NCBI GenBank assembly: GCA_900552465.1
Contig: URZO01000069.1
Location: forward strand, 1 to 23,778
Source: an uncultured Parabacteroides sp.
GTDB lineage: Bacteria > Bacteroidota > Bacteroidia > Bacteroidales > Tannerellaceae
Length of the DNA: 23,778 nucleotides
Direction: 5' to 3'
Both the position numbers and the translations under genes were made by a program. The stretch's first letter is position 1. Each line of letters starts with the position of its first letter. Positions 1 to 8,254 of this stretch are shown one piece after another. The notes beneath the pieces are model-generated. The model did not search any database. It was not told the DNA's origin and saw only the letters and a program-made list of their open reading frames with translations.

Positions 1-87
1 ACTAATTGCTGAATTGTAGGCATTTCTTTTCTTTTTTAAACTTTGAATGTGTTATTATTATAATTATCTATTTCTTTATTTTGAGCT

Positions 88-119
88 GCAAAGGTACGCA
101 TTCTTTTCGGACTATCAAT
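88..119 (-). promoter_or_regulatory. Bacteroidetes-type promoter facing off the left edge (site 1)
   Basis: On the minus strand a TACCTTTGC box at 88-96 matches the Bacteroidetes -7 element TAnnTTTG exactly. A weaker -33 element (ATTG) lies at 116-119, with a 19-bp spacer. It would drive a gene to the left of position 1, which is not in the window. The call rests on motif and spacing only. Confidence 0.45.
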
Positions 120-161
120 CATTTAAGTCCACTTTATTATACACTTCGCGCTAAAAACGGT

Positions 162-193
162 GCAAAGTTACGCATTTGTTCCCGTATCACAAG
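162..193 (-). promoter_or_regulatory. Bacteroidetes-type promoter facing off the left edge (site 2)
   Basis: A minus-strand TAACTTTGC at 162-170 matches TAnnTTTG, with CTTG at 190-193 as a -33 element 19 bp away. It is in tandem with the site at 88-119 and faces the same way. The rest of 1-270 is AT-rich and holds no convincing gene. Confidence 0.45.
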
Positions 194-273
194 ACCAACC
201 TTTTATCCATTTACAGATAATTAACAATTATTTCATCAAGAAGAGGACATTCATTAAGTTTCCGCTCCTTTAG

Positions 274-351
274 CGTTTGCGATTCGATGCCCATCGAAGT
301 TGCAGCCGATGCCCATCGAAGTTGCAGCCGATGCCCATCGAATCGCAAACG
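274..351. repeat. Long inverted repeat enclosing a 22-bp tandem repeat
   Basis: Perfect 16-bp arms (274-289 and 336-351, CGTTTGCGATTCGATG and its complement) enclose 2.6 copies of a 22-bp unit that begins GATGCCCATCG. Each unit contains the small dyad CGATG-CC-CATCG. Deleting two units leaves one simple perfect hairpin, so the array looks like a palindrome expanded by tandem duplication. It lies 36 nt beyond the mutL stop codon and would be transcribed as mutL 3' trailer. Confidence 0.85.
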
Positions 352-364
352 GACTGCAGTCCGT
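349..364. terminator. 16-bp perfect palindrome after mutL, possible terminator part
   Basis: ACGGACTGCAGTCCGT at 349-364 is a perfect palindrome 22 nt past the mutL stop. On the minus strand it is followed only by TTTGCG, a weak U-tract, so it is not a classical intrinsic terminator. It may end or protect the mutL transcript together with the larger inverted repeat that follows. Confidence 0.4.
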
Positions 365-386
365 ATAATGAGCCCTATATCAATAA

Positions 387-2249
387 TTACTTGAAGCGTT
401 TTTCCAGCTCATCATCCGTCAATAGCGAGATGATCGTCTTGCCGTCGGGAGTCAAGTTAGAATCCGGGCAGGAGAAAAGAGTGGCGATCAGATTATCCAT
501 TTCTTCAGCGGAAAGGACTTTGCCGGGGCGGATAGCTGCGGCTTTTGCCAGGGAAAGTGCCAGCGATTCACAAATTTCCTCATGTACCTCACAGCCTGTT
601 TCGATAGCGCGGCTGACCATGTCGCGCACCAGGGCTACCGTATCCAGATTCTCGATACCGGCAGGCATGCCGTTGATGGCATAACTGTTGTTCCCCAGAT
701 GGGTCAATTCAAAACCGATGAAGTGCATATCATTCAACAAAGACGGCAAAACAGCCGCCTCGGCAGTCGTAAACTCCACTACTTCCGGGAAAAGCATCTG
801 TTGGGAGGCGCCTTTCTGTTGACGTATATTCGTGATATATTGGTCGAAGAGGATGCGGACATGGGCACGATGTTGGTCGATCAGAGCCAGACCGGACTTC
901 AACGATGTGACGATATATCTCCCTTTATACTGATAGCAGGGATTAGACACATCATTAAACAGACCTGTAGAAGAATCCGCCGCAGCCGCTTCACCGACAT
1001 CGGCCACAGGTTCTGAGAGATCTGGCAGCAGGGCATCCGTCAAATCTGCGTCCTGACTAACAGCAGAACGGTCTTCCTCAAAATCCTGATAGAGCTTGGA
1101 CCAGTCGAACTCCGGTTTCTTATAGGAAGAGGATTCAAACGGATTATAGCCGGCATCCACCTGCACGCGGGGAGCTTTATAAGAGGCAGTCTCCTTGACA
1201 GGATTATAGACCGGGATGTCGATAGCGCCCTCCACATCGAAGTCGATTGTAGGGATAGCGCTCGATTTGGCCAGCGCTTCGCGGGTTGCCGCCATCAAGA
1301 TTTGCCAGATCGGTTGTTCGTTTTCAAACTTGATCTCCGTTTTGGTCGGATGTATATTCACATCTATCGTAGAGGGATCGAGCGTGAAATAGATAAAATA
1401 GTTCGGCTGTTCGCCTTGCGGGATCAATTGTTCATAGGCCTGCATCACGGCTTTGTGGAAATACGGGTGCTTCATAAAGCGTCCGTTCACAAAGAAATAT
1501 TGCAAAGCTCCCCGTTTCTTGGCCGAATCGGGACGACCGACAAAACCGGAAACCGTAACCAACGAACTTTGGGCATCCACCGAAAGCAGCTTTTGGTTCA
1601 GCGTCTTGCCATATACATTAATAATACGTTGCCTCAGGCCGGACTCCGGCAGGTTGAAAATCTCCGTATCGTTATGATAGAGCGACAGGGCGACCTGCGG
1701 ATTCACCAAGGCGATCCGTTCAAATTCGTTGATGATATTCCGGAACTCCGTCTCGTTCGATTTCAAGAACTTGCGACGCGCCGGGACATTAAAGAAAAGA
1801 TTCTTGACAGAAAATATACTCCCCTCGTTACAAGCATCCGGCTCGATGCTTTCCAGGTTGGAACCGGAAAAGACAAGATGCGAACCCAGTTCCGTCCCCC
1901 TCAGGCGTGTACGAAGCTCAACCTGCGAAACAGCCACGATCGAAGCAAGCGCCTCACCGCGGAAACCCATCGTATGCAGGGAGAAAAGATCGTCAGCCGA
2001 TGAAATCTTAGAAGTTGCATGCCGTTCGAAAGCCATACGGGCGTCCGTCTCGGACATACCTTTCCCATCATCGATCACCTGGACCAATGTACGGCCGGCA
2101 TCTTTAATATTCACCTGAATATGTCCGGCACCGGCATCAACCGCATTCTCCACCAGCTCCTTCACAACAGAGGCAGGACGTTGGATCACCTCGCCTGCCG
2201 CTATCTGATTGGCAATACTGTCGGGAAGTAAATGTATTATATCGCTCAT
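387..2249 (-). CDS. mutL: DNA mismatch repair protein MutL
   Basis: Mismatch-repair ATPase that links MutS mismatch recognition to strand removal. The N-terminal GHKL ATPase is complete: ELVENAVDAG at 31-40, DDGKGM at 60-65 and GFRGEAL at 95-101. A transducer domain follows to about 330, then a low-conservation linker (about 345-430) and a C-terminal dimerisation domain. The segment equivalent to the endonuclease motif DQHAx2Ex4E reads DQHRAHVRILFD at 458-469, so both acidic positions are altered (Val464, Asp469). The CPNGRP-type zinc motif is also not intact (Cys594-Pro595 then DSNLTPDG). At 620 residues it is a normal MutL length. Its ATG overlaps the stop of the upstream membrane-protein gene (TAATG), which suggests translational coupling at the end of the envelope-chaperone operon. 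Confidence 0.97.
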   Translation of the reverse strand: MSDIIHLLPDSIANQIAAGEVIQRPASVVKELVENAVDAGAGHIQVNIKDAGRTLVQVIDDGKGMSETDARMAFERHATSKISSADDLFSLHTMGFRGEALASIVAVSQVELRTRLRGTELGSHLVFSGSNLESIEPDACNEGSIFSVKNLFFNVPARRKFLKSNETEFRNIINEFERIALVNPQVALSLYHNDTEIFNLPESGLRQRIINVYGKTLNQKLLSVDAQSSLVTVSGFVGRPDSAKKRGALQYFFVNGRFMKHPYFHKAVMQAYEQLIPQGEQPNYFIYFTLDPSTIDVNIHPTKTEIKFENEQPIWQILMAATREALAKSSAIPTIDFDVEGAIDIPVYNPVKETASYKAPRVQVDAGYNPFESSSYKKPEFDWSKLYQDFEEDRSAVSQDADLTDALLPDLSEPVADVGEAAAADSSTGLFNDVSNPCYQYKGRYIVTSLKSGLALIDQHRAHVRILFDQYITNIRQQKGASQQMLFPEVVEFTTAEAAVLPSLLNDMHFIGFELTHLGNNSYAINGMPAGIENLDTVALVRDMVSRAIETGCEVHEEICESLALSLAKAAAIRPGKVLSAEEMDNLIATLFSCPDSNLTPDGKTIISLLTDDELEKRFK

Positions 2250-2557
2250 TACATGAACAAATACCAGAATATGCCGGCTAAAATAGCAACGGCCAATAAC
2301 AGTTTTACATTCTTATAGGTACGACTACGGGAATCATGTCCATTGTCGCGGCTCTTTTTCAAATGGGAAGTACCTTCGACAAAGCTGCCTTTGATCTCAG
2401 CCTTGTAATCGTCGATCGACAGCTCGTCGTCCATCCCAATCTCTCGCTTCACCTTACGAATACGATCTTCCATTGCCTCTTTATGAGGATCCCAATAGAT
2501 CGGTTTGTGATCGAATTGGCGAGGTTTCCGTACATTATAAAATGAGAATAACGCCAT
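2249..2557 (-). CDS. Small conserved protein with one C-terminal membrane helix
   Basis: A 102-residue protein with a basic N-terminus (FYNVRKPRQFDHKPIYWDP), a charged, probably helical middle (about 26-80, rich in Lys, Arg, Glu, Asp) and one hydrophobic segment at about 84-101 that ends the protein. This is the layout of a tail-anchored or single-pass inner-membrane protein with its bulk in the cytoplasm. I do not recognise a named family, though I recall similar small proteins beside mutL in other Bacteroidales. It sits 27 nt after the OstA-like gene, and its stop codon shares a base with the mutL start (TAATG). The function is unknown. Confidence 0.85.
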   Translation of the reverse strand: MALFSFYNVRKPRQFDHKPIYWDPHKEAMEDRIRKVKREIGMDDELSIDDYKAEIKGSFVEGTSHLKKSRDNGHDSRSRTYKNVKLLLAVAILAGIFWYLFM

Positions 2558-2584
2558 AGTCTTTTATTGTTTATAAATACTGTG

Positions 2585-4291
2585 CTAATGTACAAATTTA
2601 TTGCTTCTCTTCGGCGACTCTGCCGCTTTTCTTTTCACCACCTGGTAAATATCATCTTTGTCCTTCGGGCGCAGATAGTCGAACCAGTAGAAATCTTTCA
2701 GCATTTTCTGATCGGGCTTCAAGTCCGGGATCGGTGTCATACTACCGGTCGGAGTCGGCCAGATCTTCAGTTTATCCAGCTTGTTTTCTTTCACCCAAAT
2801 AGTCAGGAAACCGCTCTTGGTCTCATTCATCCCCACTTTGGCCCCGTCTTTTTCCAACGGATAGAAAATAGATTCGGCATTTCCCGCCACATCGATCTGA
2901 CTGAGCGCCTGTCCTTCGAAATAGGCTTTCAGGTCGTTTCCTTTCAGCTGGTTATAATAAGTCGAATCGACATGCTGGGCGGCGAAAGCGAACTGGATCA
3001 CGTGGGCGTACTCGATCGTACTGTCATTCATATAAATGGCAATCGTATCGCCGTACAACTGATATTGTTCGTTCCAGATAACCGGTTCCGTATACATATA
3101 TAATACGGAATCACGTGTATTAAATTGCATGGAGTCGCAAACCCCTTGCATATCTGTCCGGTAAAAGCGAACGCCGTAATAGGCTTTAATCTCCCGGTAG
3201 GCCGAGTCGACTGTTATCATCTGCAAGGTATCGGCATGCAGGAAAAGCGTATCACCTTGCGAATATTCAAGGAAACGGGCACTGTCGGTCGCAAATGCGT
3301 AGTCAGTCTGTTCGTTATAATAGCCGTAATTGCCTTCCAGGGTCACATGTTGCGCCGTATCGATCAGGATCATATTTCCGTAGACCTCTCCCATACCCGA
3401 ATCCCGGTTATAGAAGATCGAGTCACCAATGAGGATCTTTTCACCCGATTCCACCTGCGAACGGTCCAACAAAAGGGATGTATTGTTTTCCGTATCATAC
3501 CACCCCCGAGAAGTATGGATCGTCCCGCTATCCGAAACAATGACGGATGGTCCTAAAATAGTTGAGATCTTCGTTTCCGTATCATAGTGCAAAGTATCGG
3601 AATACAAGGTAAAATCAGGATTCTCGAGCTGCACGCTGTCATTAAAGACCGCCAGCTTCGTACCCGGAGAATATTGTCCATAGAACGAGGTCAGCTGATT
3701 GAGAGAATCGACAATCATCCCTCCTTCGAAATAATATCCGATATTCGGAATCCGCTCATAATTGAGACTGTCCGTAAACAGCGTCACCTCTCCGTTTTCC
3801 ATCCGGACATTCTCACGCAGATAAGCTATTTGCGTATTACCGTCATAAAACAGGTAATCACCATAGATGAACAAGGTGTCTCCCTGCTCCATCCGGACAT
3901 TGCTGAATGCTTCGAGCGAATTGGTCTGTTCAAAGAAATAAGCGCTGTCGCAATACATATACGAACTATCGTGCCGGAAGCAGACATCCCCGTTCAGGAT
4001 CTGTGCATCGGGCATGATATCCTTGTCAAACGAAAGCGTGTTCGTATGTTCCAGATAAACTTTCGTCTTTTGGACCGGGACCGTATCGGACACCAGCAGG
4101 CTGTCGCCGGCCATCAAGCTGTCCGGCGGAGCGACCGTTATGGTTTGTGCAGAGATGACGGTCGTATCTGTAACGGCTTTGGTAGCGGCAACAGTGTCAA
4201 TACGGATAATGCTGTCCTGGGCTTGTGCAAAAGCGCAGACCGTCGACAGAAAAAACAGAGCTATGAAAATAAGTTTACTTACAGTCTTCAT
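2585..4291 (-). CDS. OstA-like periplasmic protein (LPS transport, LptA/LptD-N type)
   Basis: A secreted 568-residue protein with a clear signal peptide (residues 1-22, ending CAFAQ). After a Ser/Thr/Asp-rich linker (about 24-75) come many short beta-type repeats with Gly-Asp-Thr/Asp-Ser and Tyr-rich turns, for example LFIYGDYLFYDG and LYSDTLHYD. This is typical of the OstA/LptA beta-jellyroll fold that carries lipopolysaccharide across the periplasm. No C-terminal LptD barrel is present, so it acts as the soluble or bridge part. The basic, Ser-rich C-terminus (PKRSNKFVH) has no clear role. Its ATG overlaps the surA stop (ATGA). An LPS-export protein next to OMP chaperones fits an outer-membrane assembly operon. 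LptA is the nearest named role, but orthology cannot be fixed from sequence alone. Confidence 0.88.
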   Translation of the reverse strand: MKTVSKLIFIALFFLSTVCAFAQAQDSIIRIDTVAATKAVTDTTVISAQTITVAPPDSLMAGDSLLVSDTVPVQKTKVYLEHTNTLSFDKDIMPDAQILNGDVCFRHDSSYMYCDSAYFFEQTNSLEAFSNVRMEQGDTLFIYGDYLFYDGNTQIAYLRENVRMENGEVTLFTDSLNYERIPNIGYYFEGGMIVDSLNQLTSFYGQYSPGTKLAVFNDSVQLENPDFTLYSDTLHYDTETKISTILGPSVIVSDSGTIHTSRGWYDTENNTSLLLDRSQVESGEKILIGDSIFYNRDSGMGEVYGNMILIDTAQHVTLEGNYGYYNEQTDYAFATDSARFLEYSQGDTLFLHADTLQMITVDSAYREIKAYYGVRFYRTDMQGVCDSMQFNTRDSVLYMYTEPVIWNEQYQLYGDTIAIYMNDSTIEYAHVIQFAFAAQHVDSTYYNQLKGNDLKAYFEGQALSQIDVAGNAESIFYPLEKDGAKVGMNETKSGFLTIWVKENKLDKLKIWPTPTGSMTPIPDLKPDQKMLKDFYWFDYLRPKDKDDIYQVVKRKAAESPKRSNKFVH

Positions 4292-5652
4292 TCTTTAACC
4301 CAGCCCGGGAACTGGAAGTCACAATTACGCCAGCCTTCGCTGATACGCACATACGTGCTTTTCTGCTTCTTAATGATCCAGTTATGCAGCAACTCTTCGC
4401 GCTTCCGGCCTTCGACAATCGCTTTCAATGCCTGATAGTCGTCCGAGATATTTGCCTTATGCTGGTCCACTCTGGCTTTCAATTTTACAATAGCAACCAC
4501 TTCTTTCTGCTTGTCGTTGATCATTGTGAAAGGCTTGGAGATGTCACCTACCTGCATGGTATAGACAATCTTACCTATCTCCTGCGGCAACTCGGCCATT
4601 TCAAACTTCGGAGTACCGCTGTGATTGCCTTCATAATTCTGGTTCACCATCAAACCTTTGTTATTTCGCGTATCCTTATCGGCAGAGACAAAGGTAGCCG
4701 CTTCTTCAAATGTAAATTTCTTGGCAGTCAAATCAGCGTAGAGCGAATCCATACGAGTCATACATTCGTTCAACTCCTTATCCGACACCTTCGGTTTCAA
4801 CAGGATATGGCGGCAGTTGATACGGTCGCCGCGCTTTTCGATCAACTGGATAATATGGAAACCATATTCGGTCTGCACAATCTGGGAGATCTTCTTCGGG
4901 TCGTTCAGATTGAAAGCGACATTGGCAAATTCGGGCAACAAACTTGTCTTACCCACAAAGCCGAGTTCACCACCTCTCTTGGCAGACTCAGGGTCTTCCG
5001 AATACAAACGAGCCAAGGTCGAGAATTCATATTTTCCACTGTTGATGTCTTCCGTGAACTGGCGCAGACGGGCCTTGATCGCATCCGTTTCTTCAAACGG
5101 GATTTTCGGTTCCATTGTGATAATCTGTACTTCAACCGTAGTCGGGATATTGGGCAGACTGTCTTTAGACAGCTGGTTGTAATATTTACGGACTTCGGAA
5201 GGAGTCAACTTGATCTCACCGACCAACTGGCGCTGCATCTGCTGTATAGTCTGCTGCTCCATAATCATCTCCTTGCGTTCTTCCCTTATTTCGGAAATCT
5301 TCTTGTTGAAATATTCTTCCAGCTTTTCCCTTGAACCACTCTGGTTGATCGCATAGTTTACCCAGCGGTCTGCTTCCTGAATCACCTGGCTCTCATTCAC
5401 TTCCACACTATCGATCTTTGCCTGGTTCAGATATAATTTCTGGATTGCTATCCTTTCCGGAATCACACAATAGGGATCCCCGTCCAGACGTTCCCCTTCG
5501 TTCTGCAAATATAAACGCTGGTCTTCTACATCCGAACGCAAAATCGCATCATCTCCTACCACCCACACAATCTCATCAATCACATTATCCTGTGCATAAA
5601 CGACACAAGATAAGCAGGCAAGAATGAATACTGTTAAAATCTTTTTCATCAT
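4288..5652 (-). CDS. surA: SurA-type periplasmic chaperone and peptidyl-prolyl isomerase
   Basis: A periplasmic folding factor for outer-membrane proteins. It starts with a signal peptide (1-20, ending VVYAQ), followed by a SurA N-terminal chaperone domain (about 22-165). A well-conserved parvulin domain spans about 172-273, with FSTLARLYSEDPESAKRGGELG and a closing GFHIIQLIE. A second, more divergent parvulin-like domain spans about 278-395 and opens with CRHILL. The C-terminus ends in aromatic-rich CDFQFPGWVKE. A 454-residue length suits SurA. A second ATG one codon inside (5649) is an equally plausible start. It lies 22 nt after the SurA-like lipoprotein gene and overlaps the OstA-like gene by 4 nt. 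Confidence 0.93.
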   Translation of the reverse strand: MMKKILTVFILACLSCVVYAQDNVIDEIVWVVGDDAILRSDVEDQRLYLQNEGERLDGDPYCVIPERIAIQKLYLNQAKIDSVEVNESQVIQEADRWVNYAINQSGSREKLEEYFNKKISEIREERKEMIMEQQTIQQMQRQLVGEIKLTPSEVRKYYNQLSKDSLPNIPTTVEVQIITMEPKIPFEETDAIKARLRQFTEDINSGKYEFSTLARLYSEDPESAKRGGELGFVGKTSLLPEFANVAFNLNDPKKISQIVQTEYGFHIIQLIEKRGDRINCRHILLKPKVSDKELNECMTRMDSLYADLTAKKFTFEEAATFVSADKDTRNNKGLMVNQNYEGNHSGTPKFEMAELPQEIGKIVYTMQVGDISKPFTMINDKQKEVVAIVKLKARVDQHKANISDDYQALKAIVEGRKREELLHNWIIKKQKSTYVRISEGWRNCDFQFPGWVKE

Positions 5653-5674
5653 ATACTACTTTATAAATTACCAA

Positions 5675-6532
5675 TCAGGGTTCCGCGTAAAACTGAACGT
5701 CTCCCTTCCGGACTGCATCATTATATAATTCTTCTTCAAATTTCCTCAAAAACTCCACCTTACGCAAATTAGTCAGCATCTCCACAATCTGGGGGCTGGC
5801 ATAATCGTAGGGCGCCACACTGCCTATCGGCAAATATTCTTTGATATTCAACAGGTAGCAATACATACTATCGGTTGCCTCTACAAACTTATTCGCCTTC
5901 AGGAAGTCATTTGCATTCGACACACGGACGGGAATATTATCCATCACCTGGTCGAAATCCACCCATTTGTCGTAAAAGTAGTCATAAATACTGGCATTCT
6001 GCACACTATACTTCTCAATTTTTTCTAAAGAAGCCTCAGATGTCGACCTATACCACCCTTTTACATCAGAAAGCCCGGGGGCGTCCACCGGGATCTTCAG
6101 GAACAAACCTTTCACCAAAGCCTTGTCCAATACAAACTTTTTCTGGTTTTCCTCGTAATAGCTCAGCTTATCGCTTTCCTGGAATTCGGATGAAAGCCTT
6201 TCTTTCACCAACTGTTCCTGATAACGGTAGCGGATCAGCGAATGGCGGTATTCCTCCACCAACTTGTCCACTTCTTCTTTATCTTTCCCTTCCAGGTTTC
6301 GCTGGGCGACGTCATAAACCAGGGCATCTTTCACCCATTTCTTTTCCAGACTTTCGGCAAGCAACAGGCTGTCGGCAGACGAAAGCCCCCGCGGGATCAG
6401 CTTTTTTATCTCCGAACGTCCGAGAGCCCGGTCCTTCACTCTTACCAGTGCATCCGCATCATCCGTGGACTGCGTCCTTTTACAAGAACACAGCAAAGAT
6501 ACGAATGCTATAAAAATGAAGCAATACCTCAT
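5675..6532 (-). CDS. SurA-like lipoprotein, parvulin signature not visible
   Basis: A 285-residue lipoprotein: the leader MRYCFIFIAFVSLLCSCKRT carries a lipobox with probable lipidated Cys17. Residues about 28-130 are helical and charged, with the look of the SurA/PpiC N-terminal chaperone domain. The region that would hold a parvulin domain (about 140-270) lacks the usual HIL, GGxLG and GYHII signatures, so isomerase activity is doubtful. It sits between two genuine parvulin genes (15 nt from the upstream one, 22 nt from surA) and is probably a membrane-tethered, chaperone-only member of the set. I infer this mainly from context and weak similarity. Another possibility is an unrelated assembly lipoprotein. 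Confidence 0.75.
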   Translation of the reverse strand: MRYCFIFIAFVSLLCSCKRTQSTDDADALVRVKDRALGRSEIKKLIPRGLSSADSLLLAESLEKKWVKDALVYDVAQRNLEGKDKEEVDKLVEEYRHSLIRYRYQEQLVKERLSSEFQESDKLSYYEENQKKFVLDKALVKGLFLKIPVDAPGLSDVKGWYRSTSEASLEKIEKYSVQNASIYDYFYDKWVDFDQVMDNIPVRVSNANDFLKANKFVEATDSMYCYLLNIKEYLPIGSVAPYDYASPQIVEMLTNLRKVEFLRKFEEELYNDAVRKGDVQFYAEP

Positions 6533-6547
6533 GTAAGTTTCTCTTTA

Positions 6548-8128
6548 TTATTTCTTTATCTTTTTATCAATTTTCTTCAACAGTTTCTTGTTGATCGTCA
6601 CCGGATATTTCTGATTCAGGCGTTCAATCCACTGTGCCTCGGCCTGGGCCTGTTCGTTCATCGGCTTGTTCCAGACTTCCTTGTTGCTGACATCAAACAG
6701 CAGGATGCCATCCCGGTATTCCTGCATCAGGAGGTCAAACTCAGGATGTTTTACCGTCAGATTCTTACGTTCCGCCGTCGTTACGATATCGCGGATGAAA
6801 AGATCGTAGACTTCCTGCATGAAATCTCCGGCATAGGATTTCGTGGAGAACGGGCAGCGCTGAATGTAATAAGCGAACTCGCTCTGCGGGAAATCCGTAC
6901 CATTGAGGTGAAACAATGTCTTGTTCATATCCTTTGCCTTCTCATAGAAGGCGGGATCGGACGGGAAATAGTCATTGCAAAGCGCCTGCAATTCCGCGTA
7001 TGCTTCCGGATAGAACTTATATCCGTACTCTTTCTTCATCCGTTCGTCGAAGGCACTGTAATATTCGAAGTTGCGTTCCCCCTGAGCCATCTGGCGCGAC
7101 CAGCCTTTTTTCTTTTCTTCGAAAGTAGGCATTCCTTTCTTCTCGATCAGCTTGATAATATGATAACCGAAGCGCGTTTTCACCGGCTGGGACAATTCTC
7201 CCGGCGTGTTCAGGGCAAATGCCGCCACTTCGAACGGTTCCACCATTTCGCCGACACCGAAAGCAGGCAGTTCGCCTCCTCTTTTGGCCGAGCCGGCATC
7301 CGATGAGTATTCTTTCGCCAGTTCGGCAAAGTCAGCTCCTTCTTTCGCTTTCCGGTAGACCTCTTCCGCACGGGCCAGCGTCTCTGCTTCCCCCTGCTCC
7401 ACCGAGTCAGCCGGGAACGGGATCAGGATATGCGCCACACGCACCAGACCGGGATTCGGTTTACGGCTGTGTATTTTAATAACATGGAAGCCCATCGTCG
7501 TACGTACCGGCTTGGACAGGGCGCCCACCGGCATCGAATAGGCGACATTCTCAAAAGCCTTGACCGTCTGCATCGGTAGCAGGCAGTGGACATACTCGTA
7601 ACCGACATTCTCTTTATCAGCATCCTTCAACTCTTCGCCTACAGCGGCAAAGTCCTCTCCTTTCCGAATGCGTTCATAGGCCTGCATCGCTTTCTGATAA
7701 ACGGCAACCGTATCTTTCGACAAGGTACGCTGGGGCAGACGGAACAAGATGTGGCTTAATTCGAGCACTTCACCGTAACGGTCGTACACGGCATGCACTG
7801 CCGCCTCTTCGCCCTCTTTATCCGACAAGTAACTTGAAGTCAACTGAGCGCGATAGCCATCCAATTCGTCTTGGAACGCCTTTGTCTTATCCAACCCCAA
7901 TGCTTCCGCTTCCGCCACTTTCAGCTTGAAGTTCTTAAACAACTCCACATAGGCATTCACGGACTTCTGGTCAGACAAATTAACTTCGCTATTCTTTTGT
8001 GCAATAAAAATGAATTCATCCAACGGGATCTGCTTTCCGGCAACCGTCATCACAACCGAATCGGCCGGGATTTGCGCATGTCCTGTCATACAAGCGAATA
8101 CCAAAGATAATACAAGTAACTTCTTCAT
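6548..8128 (-). CDS. Periplasmic peptidyl-prolyl isomerase with two parvulin domains
   Basis: A 526-residue secreted PpiC/SurA-family protein. I place the start at 8128: it has a strong Shine-Dalgarno-like GAAGGA three bases upstream, and the signal peptide MKKLLVLSLVFACMTGHAQ begins there. An in-frame ATG at 8146 would add six residues. A SurA-type helical N-domain (about 22-110) is followed by a divergent parvulin domain (about 121-221, HILF to GFHVIKIH). A canonical one comes next (about 230-330, VAHILIPF, SSDAGSAKRGGELPAFG, GYHIIKLIE). A C-terminal helical region ends in a Lys-rich tail (KKLLKKIDKKIKK). It is the first gene of the envelope-chaperone operon that ends with mutL. Confidence 0.92.
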   Translation of the reverse strand: MKKLLVLSLVFACMTGHAQIPADSVVMTVAGKQIPLDEFIFIAQKNSEVNLSDQKSVNAYVELFKNFKLKVAEAEALGLDKTKAFQDELDGYRAQLTSSYLSDKEGEEAAVHAVYDRYGEVLELSHILFRLPQRTLSKDTVAVYQKAMQAYERIRKGEDFAAVGEELKDADKENVGYEYVHCLLPMQTVKAFENVAYSMPVGALSKPVRTTMGFHVIKIHSRKPNPGLVRVAHILIPFPADSVEQGEAETLARAEEVYRKAKEGADFAELAKEYSSDAGSAKRGGELPAFGVGEMVEPFEVAAFALNTPGELSQPVKTRFGYHIIKLIEKKGMPTFEEKKKGWSRQMAQGERNFEYYSAFDERMKKEYGYKFYPEAYAELQALCNDYFPSDPAFYEKAKDMNKTLFHLNGTDFPQSEFAYYIQRCPFSTKSYAGDFMQEVYDLFIRDIVTTAERKNLTVKHPEFDLLMQEYRDGILLFDVSNKEVWNKPMNEQAQAEAQWIERLNQKYPVTINKKLLKKIDKKIKK

Positions 8129-8162
8129 TAATCCTTCTTTTACCATATCACGATATACATTA

Positions 8163-8227
8163 CAAAAATAACACTAATCTAACGGAGAGCAGGCAAGAAA
8201 AGTATGCTATCCGATTAAATTAGTGTT
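8163..8227 (-). terminator. Long imperfect stem-loop between guaB and the chaperone operon
   Basis: AACACTAAT at 8170-8178 pairs perfectly with 8219-8227, and pairing continues inward with small defects (TAACGGA against TCCGATTA). On the minus strand the stem is followed by ATTTTTG, consistent with an intrinsic terminator for guaB. On the plus strand the stem runs into TTTTTT. The minus-strand U-tract also reads TATTTTTG (8163-8170), a perfect -7 element, so it may double as a promoter element for the chaperone operon, with the leader starting about 28 nt before the 8128 ATG. No strong -33 element was found. Confidence 0.55.
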
Positions 8228-8254
8228 TTTTATAATACAGGCTACATGTCTTTA

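Noticed and set aside
6..224. Plus-strand open frame of 72 codons at the left edge
   Set aside because: Low-complexity AT-rich sequence overlapping two minus-strand promoter-like sites, with no protein-like composition.
274..351. Possible CRISPR array from the 22-bp repeats
   Set aside because: Units are directly adjacent with no unique spacers, and no cas gene is present.
6242..7306. Long plus-strand open frame (354 codons) opposite the two-parvulin gene and the lipoprotein gene
   Set aside because: It is antisense to two well-supported genes and shows no recognisable domain. The same holds for plus-strand frames at 1302-2003, 3587-4435, 4384-5334 and 17080-18156.
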